From CAVPCZ01 sp963779225 (GTDB lineage Bacteria > Bacteroidota > Ignavibacteria > UBA10030 > UBA6906): a stretch of DNA of 64,000 bases. The stretch lies in contig CAVZWW010000003.1 in NCBI GenBank assembly GCA_963779225.1, positions 3,162,001-3,226,000 on the forward strand, written 5' to 3'. Below, piece after piece: positions 18,178 through 27,054 of this stretch. Under the pieces are notes generated by a model, which was not told where the DNA came from, ran no database searches, and worked only from the letters and a program-made list of their open reading frames with translations. The stretch's first letter is position 1, and the number at the start of each line of letters is the position of its first letter. The translations under genes and the position numbers were made by a program.

Positions 18178-19395
18178 ATGTCCTACACGCGTTTCATCGC
18201 CGACAGATATCTGCGGTCACGCCGCAACGCGGGCTTTTTCTCGTTCATAGCCGCCATCGCCATCTTCGGGGTCGCCCTGGGGACGGCGACGCTGATCATC
18301 GCCCTTTCCGTCCTCGGAGGGTTCGAACGGGAAATCACCGAAAAGGTTGTCGGGTTCACCAGCCATGTCCAGATCACCGGTTTCCAGAACCTGCCGCTGA
18401 AAGACTATCAGGCAACCGTCTCCCGCCTGGAAGAAGCATTTCCGGTCGTTACCGCAATCAGCCCGTACGTTGCACGCGAGGCACTCATTCGATCCAGGTC
18501 CGGGGTTGACGGCATTCTGTTGAAGGGAGTTGACCCGGCCCTGGAGAACTCCGCGGCGGAGAAGTACATGGTCGATGGTACATACAGGCTTGACCATCCG
18601 CAGGGGTCGCCCGCGGGACTCGTGATCGGACGAAAACTCGCTTCACGGCTGGCCGTGCAAGTCGGCGATAAGGTCGTGGTCTTCGGTATCGGCCGGCTGC
18701 TGGAAGGGGGGCAGGCCCGGGCGATGCAATTCCGGGTCTCCGGTATATACGAGAGCGGCATGGCGGAATATGACGATGTGTATGCGTACACGGATATGCG
18801 GGAGGCGCAGATTCTGTTCCAGCTCGGCGACGCAGTGACCGGATACGATCTCCACTTGAGCACCGTTGACAGCGCGGCGGCGGTTGCGGAGCGCATACCC
18901 GATCTGCTCGGTTATCCCCATTACGCCCGCACGGTGTTCGATTCATACCGCAACCTCTTCAGCTGGATCGAACTCCAGAAAAAGCCCATCCCGATTATCC
19001 TCGGGCTCATCATCATCGTCGCGACGGTCAATATCATCGGCACCCTGCTGATGATGGTGCTGGACAAAACGCGGGAGATCGGGGTACTCGCCTCGCTCGG
19101 GGCAACCCGCTGGGGCATCACCTCGATATTCCTCCGGCAGGGCTTGCGGATCGCCCTTGTCGGAACCGGAGCCGGAAACCTGCTAGCGTTCGCCCTCTGT
19201 TACGCCCAGATGGAGTTCCGGTTCTTCTCCCTGCCCAGCGACATCTATTTCATGACCTCGGTGCCGATTCTTCTCCGCTGGGAGTACTTCGCCGTGGTCT
19301 CGGGTATTACCATCGCCCTGTGCTTGCTGAGCGCGTTGATTCCCGCACGTCTCGCGTCATCCATGAATCCCGTCACCGCGATCAGGTTTTCCTGA
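18178..19395 (+). CDS. lolC: LolC/LolE-family ABC transporter permease (first copy)
   Basis: A 405-residue FtsX-type permease with an N-terminal membrane helix (FFSFIAAIAIFGVALGTATLII), a ~200-residue periplasmic domain and three C-terminal helices containing DKTREIGVLASLGATRWGI, the coupling region typical of LolC/E. LolCDE extracts lipoproteins from the inner membrane. It begins 3 bp after prfB and ends directly at the start of a paralogous permease, with the ATPase gene next, so the three form the complex. lolC versus lolE assignment is arbitrary. Confidence 0.88.
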   Translation: MSYTRFIADRYLRSRRNAGFFSFIAAIAIFGVALGTATLIIALSVLGGFEREITEKVVGFTSHVQITGFQNLPLKDYQATVSRLEEAFPVVTAISPYVAREALIRSRSGVDGILLKGVDPALENSAAEKYMVDGTYRLDHPQGSPAGLVIGRKLASRLAVQVGDKVVVFGIGRLLEGGQARAMQFRVSGIYESGMAEYDDVYAYTDMREAQILFQLGDAVTGYDLHLSTVDSAAAVAERIPDLLGYPHYARTVFDSYRNLFSWIELQKKPIPIILGLIIIVATVNIIGTLLMMVLDKTREIGVLASLGATRWGITSIFLRQGLRIALVGTGAGNLLAFALCYAQMEFRFFSLPSDIYFMTSVPILLRWEYFAVVSGITIALCLLSALIPARLASSMNPVTAIRFS

Positions 19396-20625
19396 ATGGG
19401 CTACGAACGCTTCATCGCTCGGCGGTATGTACACTCGAAACGGCAGATGCGTTTCATCAATATCATCATGCTCGTGTCGCTGGTGGGTATCACCGTCGGG
19501 GTTGCCGCCCTCATCATCGTTCTGTCGGTGTTCAACGGATTCAACACGGTCGTGACGAATGTCCTCGTAGGCTTTGATCCGCATATCCGGATCGAGGCGG
19601 CTTCAGGGGGACGCATGACGCTCACCGACTCCATTGACCGTACACTCCGTGAGGATGCGCGCATCAAAGCCTTTGCACCGTACATCGCGAACAAAGCCCT
19701 CCTCGTCGTCCAGAGGATGAACAGAGTGGTGCTGGTGAAAGGTGTCGTGGATTCCACCATCGACGGCGTTTCCGGCGTGAAAGAACGGACGGTTCTGGGA
19801 CAGTTCCGTTTCCGGGACCTCCCCGAACGCGGCGGCATCGTACTCGGGTTAACGCTCGCCGATCGGATGGGGACCATGGTCGGCTCTGAACTGACGGTGC
19901 TCAGTCCGGTCGGCGTCGATGCCCTGATGGTGCAGCTCAGCGAGCCTCTCATGAAGCAATGCGAAGTTGTGGGAATTTACGATTCCAACAACAAGGACTA
20001 CGACGCGCATTACGCATACGTCTCTCTGGAAACGGCTCGCAGCCTGTTCGAGATGGGTGATGCCGTAACCGGCGTGGAGATCCGTCTGCGTGCCATCGGA
20101 AATGCCGAAAGCGTACAGCGGGACCTGCAGAGTCGGCTCGGAGAGAAATTCCGGGTCTCCACATGGTACGATCTTCACCGGGACCTCTATTCGGTGATGA
20201 AGATCGAACGGTGGACCGCCTATATCATTCTCTGTCTGATTGTCGGTATAGCGACGTTCAACGTGCTCGGGTCGCTGACGATGGGAGTGATCGAAAAGCG
20301 GAGGGATATCGGAATTCTGAAGGCTCTCGGTGCCACATCGGGGAGCATCACCCGTTTGTTCATGTTCGAGGGAATTCTTGTGGGAACGCTTGGCACGGTG
20401 CTTGGAACGGCGATAGGGTTGCTGGTCTGCTATTTGCAGATCACCTACCAGCTGTTCCCCCTTGACCCCACGGTGTACATCATCCCGGCAATTCCGGTCG
20501 AGGTCCGCTGGACCGATTTTGTCGCCGTAGGGCTGGCCTCCATGCTGCTCAGCCTGCTTGCCTCCCTGTACCCGGCTCGGCGCGCAGCGGGACTCTTGCC
20601 GGTGCAGGCCATTCGTTGGGAGTGA
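19396..20625 (+). CDS. lolE: LolC/LolE-family ABC transporter permease (second copy)
   Basis: A 409-residue paralogue of the preceding permease with the same plan: N-terminal helix (IIMLVSLVGITVGVAALIIVL), periplasmic domain, three C-terminal helices and EKRRDIGILKALGATSGSI. Heterodimer with the first copy is likely. It starts immediately after the first copy's stop and its own stop overlaps the ribosome site of the ATPase gene, which argues for coupled synthesis of stoichiometric subunits. Confidence 0.88.
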   Translation: MGYERFIARRYVHSKRQMRFINIIMLVSLVGITVGVAALIIVLSVFNGFNTVVTNVLVGFDPHIRIEAASGGRMTLTDSIDRTLREDARIKAFAPYIANKALLVVQRMNRVVLVKGVVDSTIDGVSGVKERTVLGQFRFRDLPERGGIVLGLTLADRMGTMVGSELTVLSPVGVDALMVQLSEPLMKQCEVVGIYDSNNKDYDAHYAYVSLETARSLFEMGDAVTGVEIRLRAIGNAESVQRDLQSRLGEKFRVSTWYDLHRDLYSVMKIERWTAYIILCLIVGIATFNVLGSLTMGVIEKRRDIGILKALGATSGSITRLFMFEGILVGTLGTVLGTAIGLLVCYLQITYQLFPLDPTVYIIPAIPVEVRWTDFVAVGLASMLLSLLASLYPARRAAGLLPVQAIRWE

Positions 20626-20630
20626 AAGAT

Positions 20631-21332
20631 ATGGAAAACATGAGTACAACCCCGGTCATCACCGCGACAAACGTCACCAAGACGTTCCCGATGGGCGACG
20701 GCCCGAACGGAAAGCTCTGTGTGCTGCGGGGCATCAATCTGCGCATAGCCGCCGGTGAGATCATCGCGGTGGTCGGCGCTTCGGGAGCCGGAAAGAGTAC
20801 ACTCCTCCATATCCTCGGAACTCTTGACCGTCCCACGTCGGGAAGCGTGTCCTACAGTGATGTGAACGTTTTTGCTCTGAATGACGATGATCTCGCCCGA
20901 TTCCGTGCACGTTCAATCGGATTCGTCTTCCAGTTTCATCATCTCCTGCCGGAATTCACCGCCATGGAGAATGTGGCCATGCCCGCACTCATCGCCGGAG
21001 AAAAACTGTCCCGCGTACGGGACCGTGCCATGGGGCTGCTGCGTGAAGTGGGTGTGGAGGCGCGTGCGGATCAACGCCCATCCCAGCTTTCCGGTGGAGA
21101 ACAGCAGCGTGTCGCTGTTGCCAGGGCCCTTATGAACACACCCCGTATTGTGCTCGCGGACGAACCTTCCGGCAACCTCGACAGCGCGAATGCCGAACAC
21201 CTGCACGGTTTGATCTGGGACCTGAGCAGGAGAATGGGGCAGACCTTTGTCGTCGTCACCCATAATGAATCGCTGGCCCGGAAGGCGGACCGGATCGTGC
21301 GGATTGTTGACGGGGTGATTGAACACGAGTAG
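20631..21332 (+). CDS. lolD: LolD-type ABC transporter ATPase
   Basis: ATP-binding subunit, about 233 residues: Walker A GASGAGKST, Q-loop FVFQFHHLLPEF, signature LSGGEQQRVAVARAL, Walker B IVLADEPSGNLD and the switch histidine in VVVTHNE. Powers the two upstream permeases in lipoprotein release at the inner membrane. The ATG chosen follows GGGAG, which overlaps the permease stop; a second ATG three codons on is also possible. Confidence 0.92.
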   Translation: MENMSTTPVITATNVTKTFPMGDGPNGKLCVLRGINLRIAAGEIIAVVGASGAGKSTLLHILGTLDRPTSGSVSYSDVNVFALNDDDLARFRARSIGFVFQFHHLLPEFTAMENVAMPALIAGEKLSRVRDRAMGLLREVGVEARADQRPSQLSGGEQQRVAVARALMNTPRIVLADEPSGNLDSANAEHLHGLIWDLSRRMGQTFVVVTHNESLARKADRIVRIVDGVIEHE

Positions 21333-21389
21333 CCAAAACTCTAAAAAAGACGCATGAATTCAACGCCGAAAAATATTTTACTGCAACAC

Positions 21390-21417
21390 TTGACAAAGCC
21401 TGTTTTTTTCGTACATT
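21390..21417 (+). promoter_or_regulatory. Promoter for a candidate small RNA or leader
   Basis: TTGACA, 16-bp spacer, TACATT. Initiation would fall near 21424, just ahead of two hairpins, the second a strong terminator, all upstream of the DUF3098 gene. Confidence 0.6.
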
Positions 21418-21423
21418 TACGGT

Positions 21424-21507
21424 TGACCTATACGACAGTTTCTCCCCTGACTGTTGTACGGTACATGGTCAAGCCCGGCGTTCCCCCCAACGCTGGGCTT
21501 TTTTTTG
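21424..21507 (+). ncRNA. Candidate small RNA or transcription attenuator
   Basis: Two successive hairpins follow the promoter: TACGACAGT/ACTGTTGTA (9 bp with one G-U) and a 12-bp stem AAGCCCGGCGTT/AACGCTGGGCTT with a C6 loop and T8, an intrinsic terminator. A transcript would be about 85 nt. Because the DUF3098 gene starts 35 bp further on, this is either a stand-alone small RNA or an attenuated leader. I do not recognise the family. Confidence 0.5.
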
Positions 21508-21541
21508 TAGGGGCAATCGGAAACAATGTGGAGAATGGACT

Positions 21542-21829
21542 GTGGCAAAACAAGTGAAACAGAAGGGAAAAAGCCGGAAAGGATTCCGGGACGATCTCCT
21601 TCCGCTCGGGCGCGAAAATTTCCTGATCCTCGGCCTGGGCCTTCTGGTGATCGTGGCCGGATATCTGGCAATGCTGGAAGGGTCGGTGGAAGGATTTCTG
21701 CCCCTGGTGGTGGCACCACTCCTGCTGGTTCTCGGGTATTGCGTCATCATCCCTCTGGGTATTCTTTACAAGAAATCGCTCTTCTCAAAGAACGACGCGC
21801 ACCCAGAAACCCGGTCCCCGCAAGCCTGA
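21542..21829 (+). CDS. DUF3098-family small membrane protein
   Basis: 95 residues, GTG start. Basic N-terminus, then two hydrophobic segments (FLILGLGLLVIVAGYLAML and FLPLVVAPLLLVLGYCVIIP). This matches the DUF3098 family found in Bacteroidota and relatives, which usually sits near ftsX/lol-like genes; function is unknown. It lies just after a terminator-like hairpin, so its expression may be attenuated. Confidence 0.75.
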   Translation: MAKQVKQKGKSRKGFRDDLLPLGRENFLILGLGLLVIVAGYLAMLEGSVEGFLPLVVAPLLLVLGYCVIIPLGILYKKSLFSKNDAHPETRSPQA

Positions 21830-21863
21830 CCGCACTGTCGCACACGAGACTTCCGGAGTGACA

Positions 21864-22490
21864 ATGCGCCGTTTCGCTGCAATCTGGCTGTTCATCCTTC
21901 TCGGAGCACAGGCCGCACCTCCCGTGATGGCCCAGGACGGGATGCGACCCGTCCGCACCACCATCGGAGTGTCACAGGTGCTTGCAGACACCATTGCGCG
22001 GCGCGCGTTTTCCATTCTCCCGCCATCCGATTCTTCGTCTGTCGCCGTTACACTCCTGCCGGCGGGCGAAGCCTGGTTTCTCGAAGAACCTGTCCTCAAA
22101 GCCGCGCGGGCAAGCGGCCACATCCCCGACTACTCCGGAGCGACGCGATACACGGCGGAATTCGGCATCACCGACATGCATGTGGAACTGGTGAATCCCC
22201 GAAGGCCCGGCTTCTTCAGCGACCGTCTGGTGGATCGCACAGTGACGCTTGTCCTCTGGGGAAAAATCGTGGATCGAACAACCGGACAGCTCCTTGTCGG
22301 TGAAACCTGGCGTGAGCAGTACACGGACACGGTGCTGGTGGACGATCTTGAGCGCCTGGAAACTCCGGGCGTACCGGCAACACGAGGCGTCCTGCCGGCC
22401 GAGGGTCTCTTCTCATCGTGGGTCGAACCATTGATCATCCTCGGAGCAGTGGGGGTCGCAGTCTATTTGCTCTTTACATCAAGAAGCTGA
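21864..22490 (+). CDS. Exported protein of unknown function
   Basis: About 208 residues with a cleavable-looking signal peptide (FAAIWLFILLGAQAAPPVMAQ), a hydrophilic domain, and a C-terminal hydrophobic helix (PLIILGAVGVAVYLLFTS) that would anchor it. I do not recognise the domain. It lies between the DUF3098 gene and capA on the same strand and ends 9 bp before capA. A GTG two codons upstream is an alternative start. Confidence 0.7.
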   Translation: MRRFAAIWLFILLGAQAAPPVMAQDGMRPVRTTIGVSQVLADTIARRAFSILPPSDSSSVAVTLLPAGEAWFLEEPVLKAARASGHIPDYSGATRYTAEFGITDMHVELVNPRRPGFFSDRLVDRTVTLVLWGKIVDRTTGQLLVGETWREQYTDTVLVDDLERLETPGVPATRGVLPAEGLFSSWVEPLIILGAVGVAVYLLFTSRS

Positions 22491-22499
22491 GAACGACGG

Positions 22500-23522
22500 A
22501 TGCCTGTTCTCCATCTGCTCTGGCTTCTGGCCGCATTCTGGGGTGACCCCGGCCAGGAAACGTCCCCCGGGCCTCAGCAAGCAGTTCTCAACGACGTGGC
22601 CACCGTCCGCCTGCTTGCCGTCGGTGATGTGAATCTGGGGCGGCATGTCGGACGCGTGATGCTCGCGGGCGACACTCTGTTCCCGTTTGTCGCCGTTCGC
22701 GACACGTTTGCGGCATATGATCTGGTGTTCGCGAATCTGGAGTCCTGCCTTTCAGAGCAGGGAGGAGAAACCGAGCACCCGCGCAACAATCTCATTTTTA
22801 CCGGTCCGCCGATCGGCGCACGCATGCTGCACCTGGCGGGAATCAGCATGGTGGCAACCGCGAACAACCATGCGCTGGATTATGGCCTCCGTGGATTGTC
22901 GGAGACCATGAGCAATCTGGAGGCCGCCGGCATTCCGTTCGCCGGGTCGGCAAGACGGGCACGGGATCTGTATGAGCCTGCGCTGATCGAACGCAACGGA
23001 GTACGCATAGCCCTTTTCGCGTGCACCGCGATCATGAATATGCGTCCGGGAGGCTGGGACACGCTGGTGGCGTGGGCAGATACGGCGCGCCTGTTCCCGC
23101 GGATGAGGGTCTGGCGTGATTCCGCGGATTTTCTTATCCTGAGTTATCACGGGGGGGAGGAATACCGGGAACACGCGGGCAGGGAGGTGCAAGCCTTCGG
23201 GCGGGCCGCGGTGGACGCGGGTGCTGATCTGGTCCTGGGCCACCATCCTCATGTGCCGTATGGATGGGAACGCAGGGAAGGCAGGCTGATCGTGCATTCA
23301 CTCGGGAACTTTGTTTTCCGGCAGCCGGGAAAATTCTGGACCGAACACAGTTATGCGGTGGCCGTAGTGCTGGAAAAAGGAAATGGCTTCACGCGCATCG
23401 GTTCCGTCCGCTGCCTTCCGGTGAAATCCGGCTTCCAGCCTGCATTTCTGCCGCCCGGCCCGGACGCCGACCGCGTCCTCGATCGTGTGCGTACACAGTC
23501 GATTGGAGTATCAAAGGAGTGA
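22500..23522 (+). CDS. CapA-family metallophosphatase-like protein
   Basis: 340 residues, N-terminal hydrophobic segment then the CapA fold: LLAVGDVNLGRHVG, VFANLESCLSE, STANNHALDYG-like (VATANNHALDYGLRGL), LSYHGGEEYREH and LVLGHHPHVPYGWE carry the metal-binding D, N, H, H residues of the calcineurin-like superfamily. Homologues take part in poly-gamma-glutamate capsule assembly, but there are no capB/capC genes here, so the actual role is unknown. Ends 5 bp before bamD. Confidence 0.85.
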   Translation: MPVLHLLWLLAAFWGDPGQETSPGPQQAVLNDVATVRLLAVGDVNLGRHVGRVMLAGDTLFPFVAVRDTFAAYDLVFANLESCLSEQGGETEHPRNNLIFTGPPIGARMLHLAGISMVATANNHALDYGLRGLSETMSNLEAAGIPFAGSARRARDLYEPALIERNGVRIALFACTAIMNMRPGGWDTLVAWADTARLFPRMRVWRDSADFLILSYHGGEEYREHAGREVQAFGRAAVDAGADLVLGHHPHVPYGWERREGRLIVHSLGNFVFRQPGKFWTEHSYAVAVVLEKGNGFTRIGSVRCLPVKSGFQPAFLPPGPDADRVLDRVRTQSIGVSKE

Positions 23523-23527
23523 TTCGT

Positions 23528-24340
23528 ATGATGCGAAGAGTATCAATCGTTGTTCTCGCGGCCGTCGCCCTTTTGCTGTCAGGGTGCAGCTCGGGCGAAT
23601 CAACGAAAACGCAGACGGTGGAAGAACGGTTCGCTCACGCCAAGGAGCTCTTTGACAGGGGGAGCTATATGGAGGCGATCAATGAATTCACCGTGCTCAC
23701 GCTGCAATATCAGGGAAGCACATACGCGGCGGATGCGCAGTACTATCTCGGTGAATGCCGCCTCGGCCGTGAAGAGTATCTGCTGGCGGCGTTCGAGTAT
23801 ATGGTCGTAAAACGCAACTATCCTGCAAGCCCGCGGGTACCCGACGCACTGTACAAACTCGCATTTTCGTACTACAAGCTCTCCCCGAAATGGTCGCTCG
23901 ACCAGCAATACACGAAACGGGCCCTGGACGAATTCCAGAGCTTTATAGAATACTATCCCTCTCATCCCATGGTCGGGGAGGCCGAGGCCCGGATCAAGGA
24001 ACTGAACGAGCGCCTGGCCAGGAAGGCCTACGAAACCGCGCGGCTCTATACCATTATGGAATACTACCGCGCCGCACTATTTTATTATGATGACGTGATC
24101 GAAAAGTACCACGATACGGAATATGCTCCGCTCGCGTACCTCGACAAGGTTGATCTTCTGATTTCACGCGACCGGTACAAAGATGCGTCGGTGGAAGTAA
24201 ACCGTTTCCTCGAGCGCTTTCCCGACAGCGTTCTGCGCAGGCAGATGGAGAACTTCAAGAAACAAATCGACGACGTGCTGAAGCCCGCCTCCCGTACGGT
24301 GGGGGATTCCGTGATCGTGCCACCCGGAGCCAGTCTGTGA
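23528..24340 (+). CDS. bamD: Outer membrane assembly lipoprotein BamD
   Basis: A 270-residue lipoprotein (lipobox LLLSGC) of tetratricopeptide-like repeats: AKELFDRGSYMEAINEFTVL, QYYLGECRLGREEYLLAAFEY, ALDEFQSFIEYYPSHPMV, ALFYYDDVIEKYHDTEYA. This is the BamD/YfiO pattern; the protein works with BamA at the outer membrane to insert beta-barrel proteins. AGGAG precedes the ATG. Its TGA overlaps the ATG of the thioesterase gene. Confidence 0.88.
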   Translation: MMRRVSIVVLAAVALLLSGCSSGESTKTQTVEERFAHAKELFDRGSYMEAINEFTVLTLQYQGSTYAADAQYYLGECRLGREEYLLAAFEYMVVKRNYPASPRVPDALYKLAFSYYKLSPKWSLDQQYTKRALDEFQSFIEYYPSHPMVGEAEARIKELNERLARKAYETARLYTIMEYYRAALFYYDDVIEKYHDTEYAPLAYLDKVDLLISRDRYKDASVEVNRFLERFPDSVLRRQMENFKKQIDDVLKPASRTVGDSVIVPPGASL

Positions 24341-24810
24341 TGGAGCCGAGGACCGTCGCCGCGTCGCAGGTCACCACAACACAGCTCGTTCTTCCGAATG
24401 ATACCAATCAGCTCGGCAACCTGCTGGGTGGGACCCTGATGCATTGGATCGACATTTCCGCTGCAATCGCTTCACAGCGGCACTCGGGGCGCGTGTGCGT
24501 CACCGCCTCCGTCGATGAGTTGAATTTCCATCATCCGATCAGACTGGGTGAGATCGTGACGCTGGAGGCATCGGTGAACAGAGCGTTCCATACTTCGATG
24601 GAAGTGGGCGTGCGCGTCACAGCCCACGGCAACGCCGCAATGCCCTCACGGCGGTCCAACACGGCATATCTTACCTTTGTCGCAATTGATGACCGGGGCA
24701 AGCCGATGCCTGTGCCTCCGGTCTTGCCGGAAACGGACGAAGAACGAAGGCGGTATGAAGAAGCGTTGCAGCGCCGCGATCTCCGCCTGAAACGGCGGGG
24801 GTCAGTCTAA
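24340..24810 (+). CDS. Acyl-CoA thioesterase (hotdog fold)
   Basis: 156-residue single hotdog-domain thioesterase of the YciA/BACH type: QLGNLLGGTLMHWIDISAAI contains the catalytic helix region, followed by VTASVDELNFHHPIRLGE. Hydrolyses acyl-CoA esters in the cytosol; chain-length preference is unknown. Its start overlaps the bamD stop (TGATG), implying coupled translation despite unrelated function. Confidence 0.85.
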   Translation: MEPRTVAASQVTTTQLVLPNDTNQLGNLLGGTLMHWIDISAAIASQRHSGRVCVTASVDELNFHHPIRLGEIVTLEASVNRAFHTSMEVGVRVTAHGNAAMPSRRSNTAYLTFVAIDDRGKPMPVPPVLPETDEERRRYEEALQRRDLRLKRRGSV

Positions 24811-24819
24811 CGGAGTCCG

Positions 24820-27054
24820 ATGCCGGAGCCCATGCCACATTCAGAGTTCCTGCTGCAGATCCCGCGCCGCTCCCGGCGAGGCCTGTTCTACGGTTTCTTT
24901 ACGGCACATGTCTTCTGGACGTACCTTGCGCTTGCCCAGCGCTCAACAGTCTCCTTCGGCCCCCAGACTGACTACACCCTCGGTAAAACCCCGGCCGCAG
25001 TCTTTGTCTCCCCCGCAACGCCCCTTGCACCACCGTCCCTGATCGTCGGGTTCGCCGACACGCCCGGACTCCTCACATTCACCGTCTCCGAAGATGGCGT
25101 GATTTCGCGGGCGGGATCAATCGCCACCGCGCTGCCCACATCATATCTCCTCGTCGGGGACATCGGCCGTGACCAGAACCCGGCGGTACTCTCGCTCTCG
25201 GCACAGGGCTCCGCGCTCAGCGTCATCAAATGGAGTACCGTGCCGGTGAACGAAACGGTGCTCCAGCTCGATTTCCGTGCAGAACGTATGATCAATACGG
25301 ATATCAACGCGGACGGTCAGACCGATGTACTGCTTTTCGGGCGATCCATGTCGGGCGTCGCCACCTTCCTGGGAACGCCAAAGGGTGACGTGCGTCGCGG
25401 ACCGGTGCTTTTTCCCGAGGTGTCTGTAAGCGACATGTTTGCCGGCGATCTCAACGGCGATCGCCTCACGGACGTTATCCTCCTGGACTGGCTTTCAGAG
25501 AGACTTCTTGTCCACTTCGGGATGGGGAGGGCGATGTTCTCCGAACAGGTCCGCCTGGACCTGCCCGGTGAACCCGGGAGACTCGACGTCATGGCCGTCA
25601 AACAGCGCCGCACAGTCTGCGTGGCCGTTACACTTCCCGGGGAGCAGGCCGTTGCGTACGTGCTCGGGACCCCCGCGGGAGAGTTCACGTTACACGAACG
25701 TATCGATGTCCAGGCCAGACCCACCGGCGTCCGTTTGTCCATGATCAACAACGATCCCTTCCCGGACCTTGTCTGTTCTACGACATCGGGGATGTTCGTG
25801 GCGATGGGTTCCTCTGCCATAACCGTCGCAGACGGGTACCTCTTCGGGGCGGGCGCGGATGCAATCTCCTGGGCCGTCGCGGATGTGGACGGCGACCGGA
25901 GAAACGATCTCGTGTTTGCCGGCGGGAAGACCAGATCTCTGGTAGTTCTGGCGAATGCCTCCGGCCGCGGCGTGTCGAAGTGGCCTGCAGCCTATCCCGT
26001 GGGAGTCCGCCCGGCCGGTTTGTCCCTGGCAGATCTTAACGGCGACGGCCGTCAGGATGTCGCGGTGGCCAATAGCGGATCCTCTTCCGTCTCCGTGCTA
26101 CGCAACACCGGTGAAGGACGTCTGGAGGGACAACGGGCCTATGCGGTTCCCGGGCATCCCACGGCGGTCCGACCCGCGCCCTCCCGGAGCGGCGCCCAGC
26201 GCACACTGGTCACCACGCATCCGGCCGAAGACATTCTGGGGTTCGTCCGGATCGGCGACGGCATGAATCGTGTCCGTTCGTTCTCCATCCCCACCGGTCC
26301 GCGTCCGCACGTGCTTCTGGTCGATGCTGATCAGACCGGTGAACGACTCTCCGTGCTTGTCCGCTACGGACATCAGAACGGGAACCGGACCATCGGCTAC
26401 TTCGAAGAGCTGGCGGGCCGGCAGTTTCTGGAGCACACCTTCTCGCCCGCATTCGCGGGAACCGTGACGGCTGTCGCCGTAGGAGACTTCTCGGGAAATC
26501 TTCGCAGTGATCTCCTGCTGGGCACGCGCGACCGGACGGCGAAAGTTACCGGGATCGCGATTGCTCCGGCCGTTGCCGGATACGATTTTCAGCGCATTCA
26601 ACCCCTCTTCCGTCTCCCGGATTCTTCCGCCCGGGTGGCAACGCTGGTCGCCGCTTATGTTGACGACGACGCCTATCTCGATGCGGTGATTGTGCTCGGC
26701 CCTCCCGCCAACTCATTAGGGGTCGCCTACGGGAGACCCGATCGCTTCCTATCACCTCCGAAAGAGTGGATCGGACCTCTGTCACCGGGCGACGATCCCG
26801 AGAACATTGTCGTTGCTGACGTGGACCGGGACGGCTCGAAGGATATCGTCATCCTGGACCGGATGCGGGAGTCGATTATGTGCATCTACGGTCGGGGAGA
26901 ACGCCGCTTCACTCCTCCCGTGAGCATCCTGTCCGCTCCCGGCGTCCGCAACTTTGTTGTGGGTTCGCTGAGCACACCGCGTGTGCTGGACCTCATTCTG
27001 TCGGAAGAACGCCGCCACCTCATTTCCGTGCATCCGGGAGTTTTCGCCCGATGA
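24820..27054 (+). CDS. Secreted FG-GAP/VCBS repeat protein
   Basis: 744 residues with an N-terminal signal-like hydrophobic segment and repeated FG-GAP/VCBS blades recognisable by calcium-binding D-x-N-x-D motifs: FAGDLNGDRLTDVILLDW, VADVDGDRRNDLVFAG, LADLNGDGRQDVAVANSG, VADVDRDGSKDIVILDR. Such integrin-alpha-like propellers are surface or secreted binding proteins. It overlaps the downstream metalloprotease gene (ATGA), suggesting joint export or function. Confidence 0.8.
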   Translation: MPEPMPHSEFLLQIPRRSRRGLFYGFFTAHVFWTYLALAQRSTVSFGPQTDYTLGKTPAAVFVSPATPLAPPSLIVGFADTPGLLTFTVSEDGVISRAGSIATALPTSYLLVGDIGRDQNPAVLSLSAQGSALSVIKWSTVPVNETVLQLDFRAERMINTDINADGQTDVLLFGRSMSGVATFLGTPKGDVRRGPVLFPEVSVSDMFAGDLNGDRLTDVILLDWLSERLLVHFGMGRAMFSEQVRLDLPGEPGRLDVMAVKQRRTVCVAVTLPGEQAVAYVLGTPAGEFTLHERIDVQARPTGVRLSMINNDPFPDLVCSTTSGMFVAMGSSAITVADGYLFGAGADAISWAVADVDGDRRNDLVFAGGKTRSLVVLANASGRGVSKWPAAYPVGVRPAGLSLADLNGDGRQDVAVANSGSSSVSVLRNTGEGRLEGQRAYAVPGHPTAVRPAPSRSGAQRTLVTTHPAEDILGFVRIGDGMNRVRSFSIPTGPRPHVLLVDADQTGERLSVLVRYGHQNGNRTIGYFEELAGRQFLEHTFSPAFAGTVTAVAVGDFSGNLRSDLLLGTRDRTAKVTGIAIAPAVAGYDFQRIQPLFRLPDSSARVATLVAAYVDDDAYLDAVIVLGPPANSLGVAYGRPDRFLSPPKEWIGPLSPGDDPENIVVADVDRDGSKDIVILDRMRESIMCIYGRGERRFTPPVSILSAPGVRNFVVGSLSTPRVLDLILSEERRHLISVHPGVFAR

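Noticed and set aside
18178..20625. MacB-type export system instead of Lol
   Set aside because: Two separate permeases with LolC/E coupling motifs and a stand-alone LolD-like ATPase fit LolCDE better; no MacA-like adaptor nearby.
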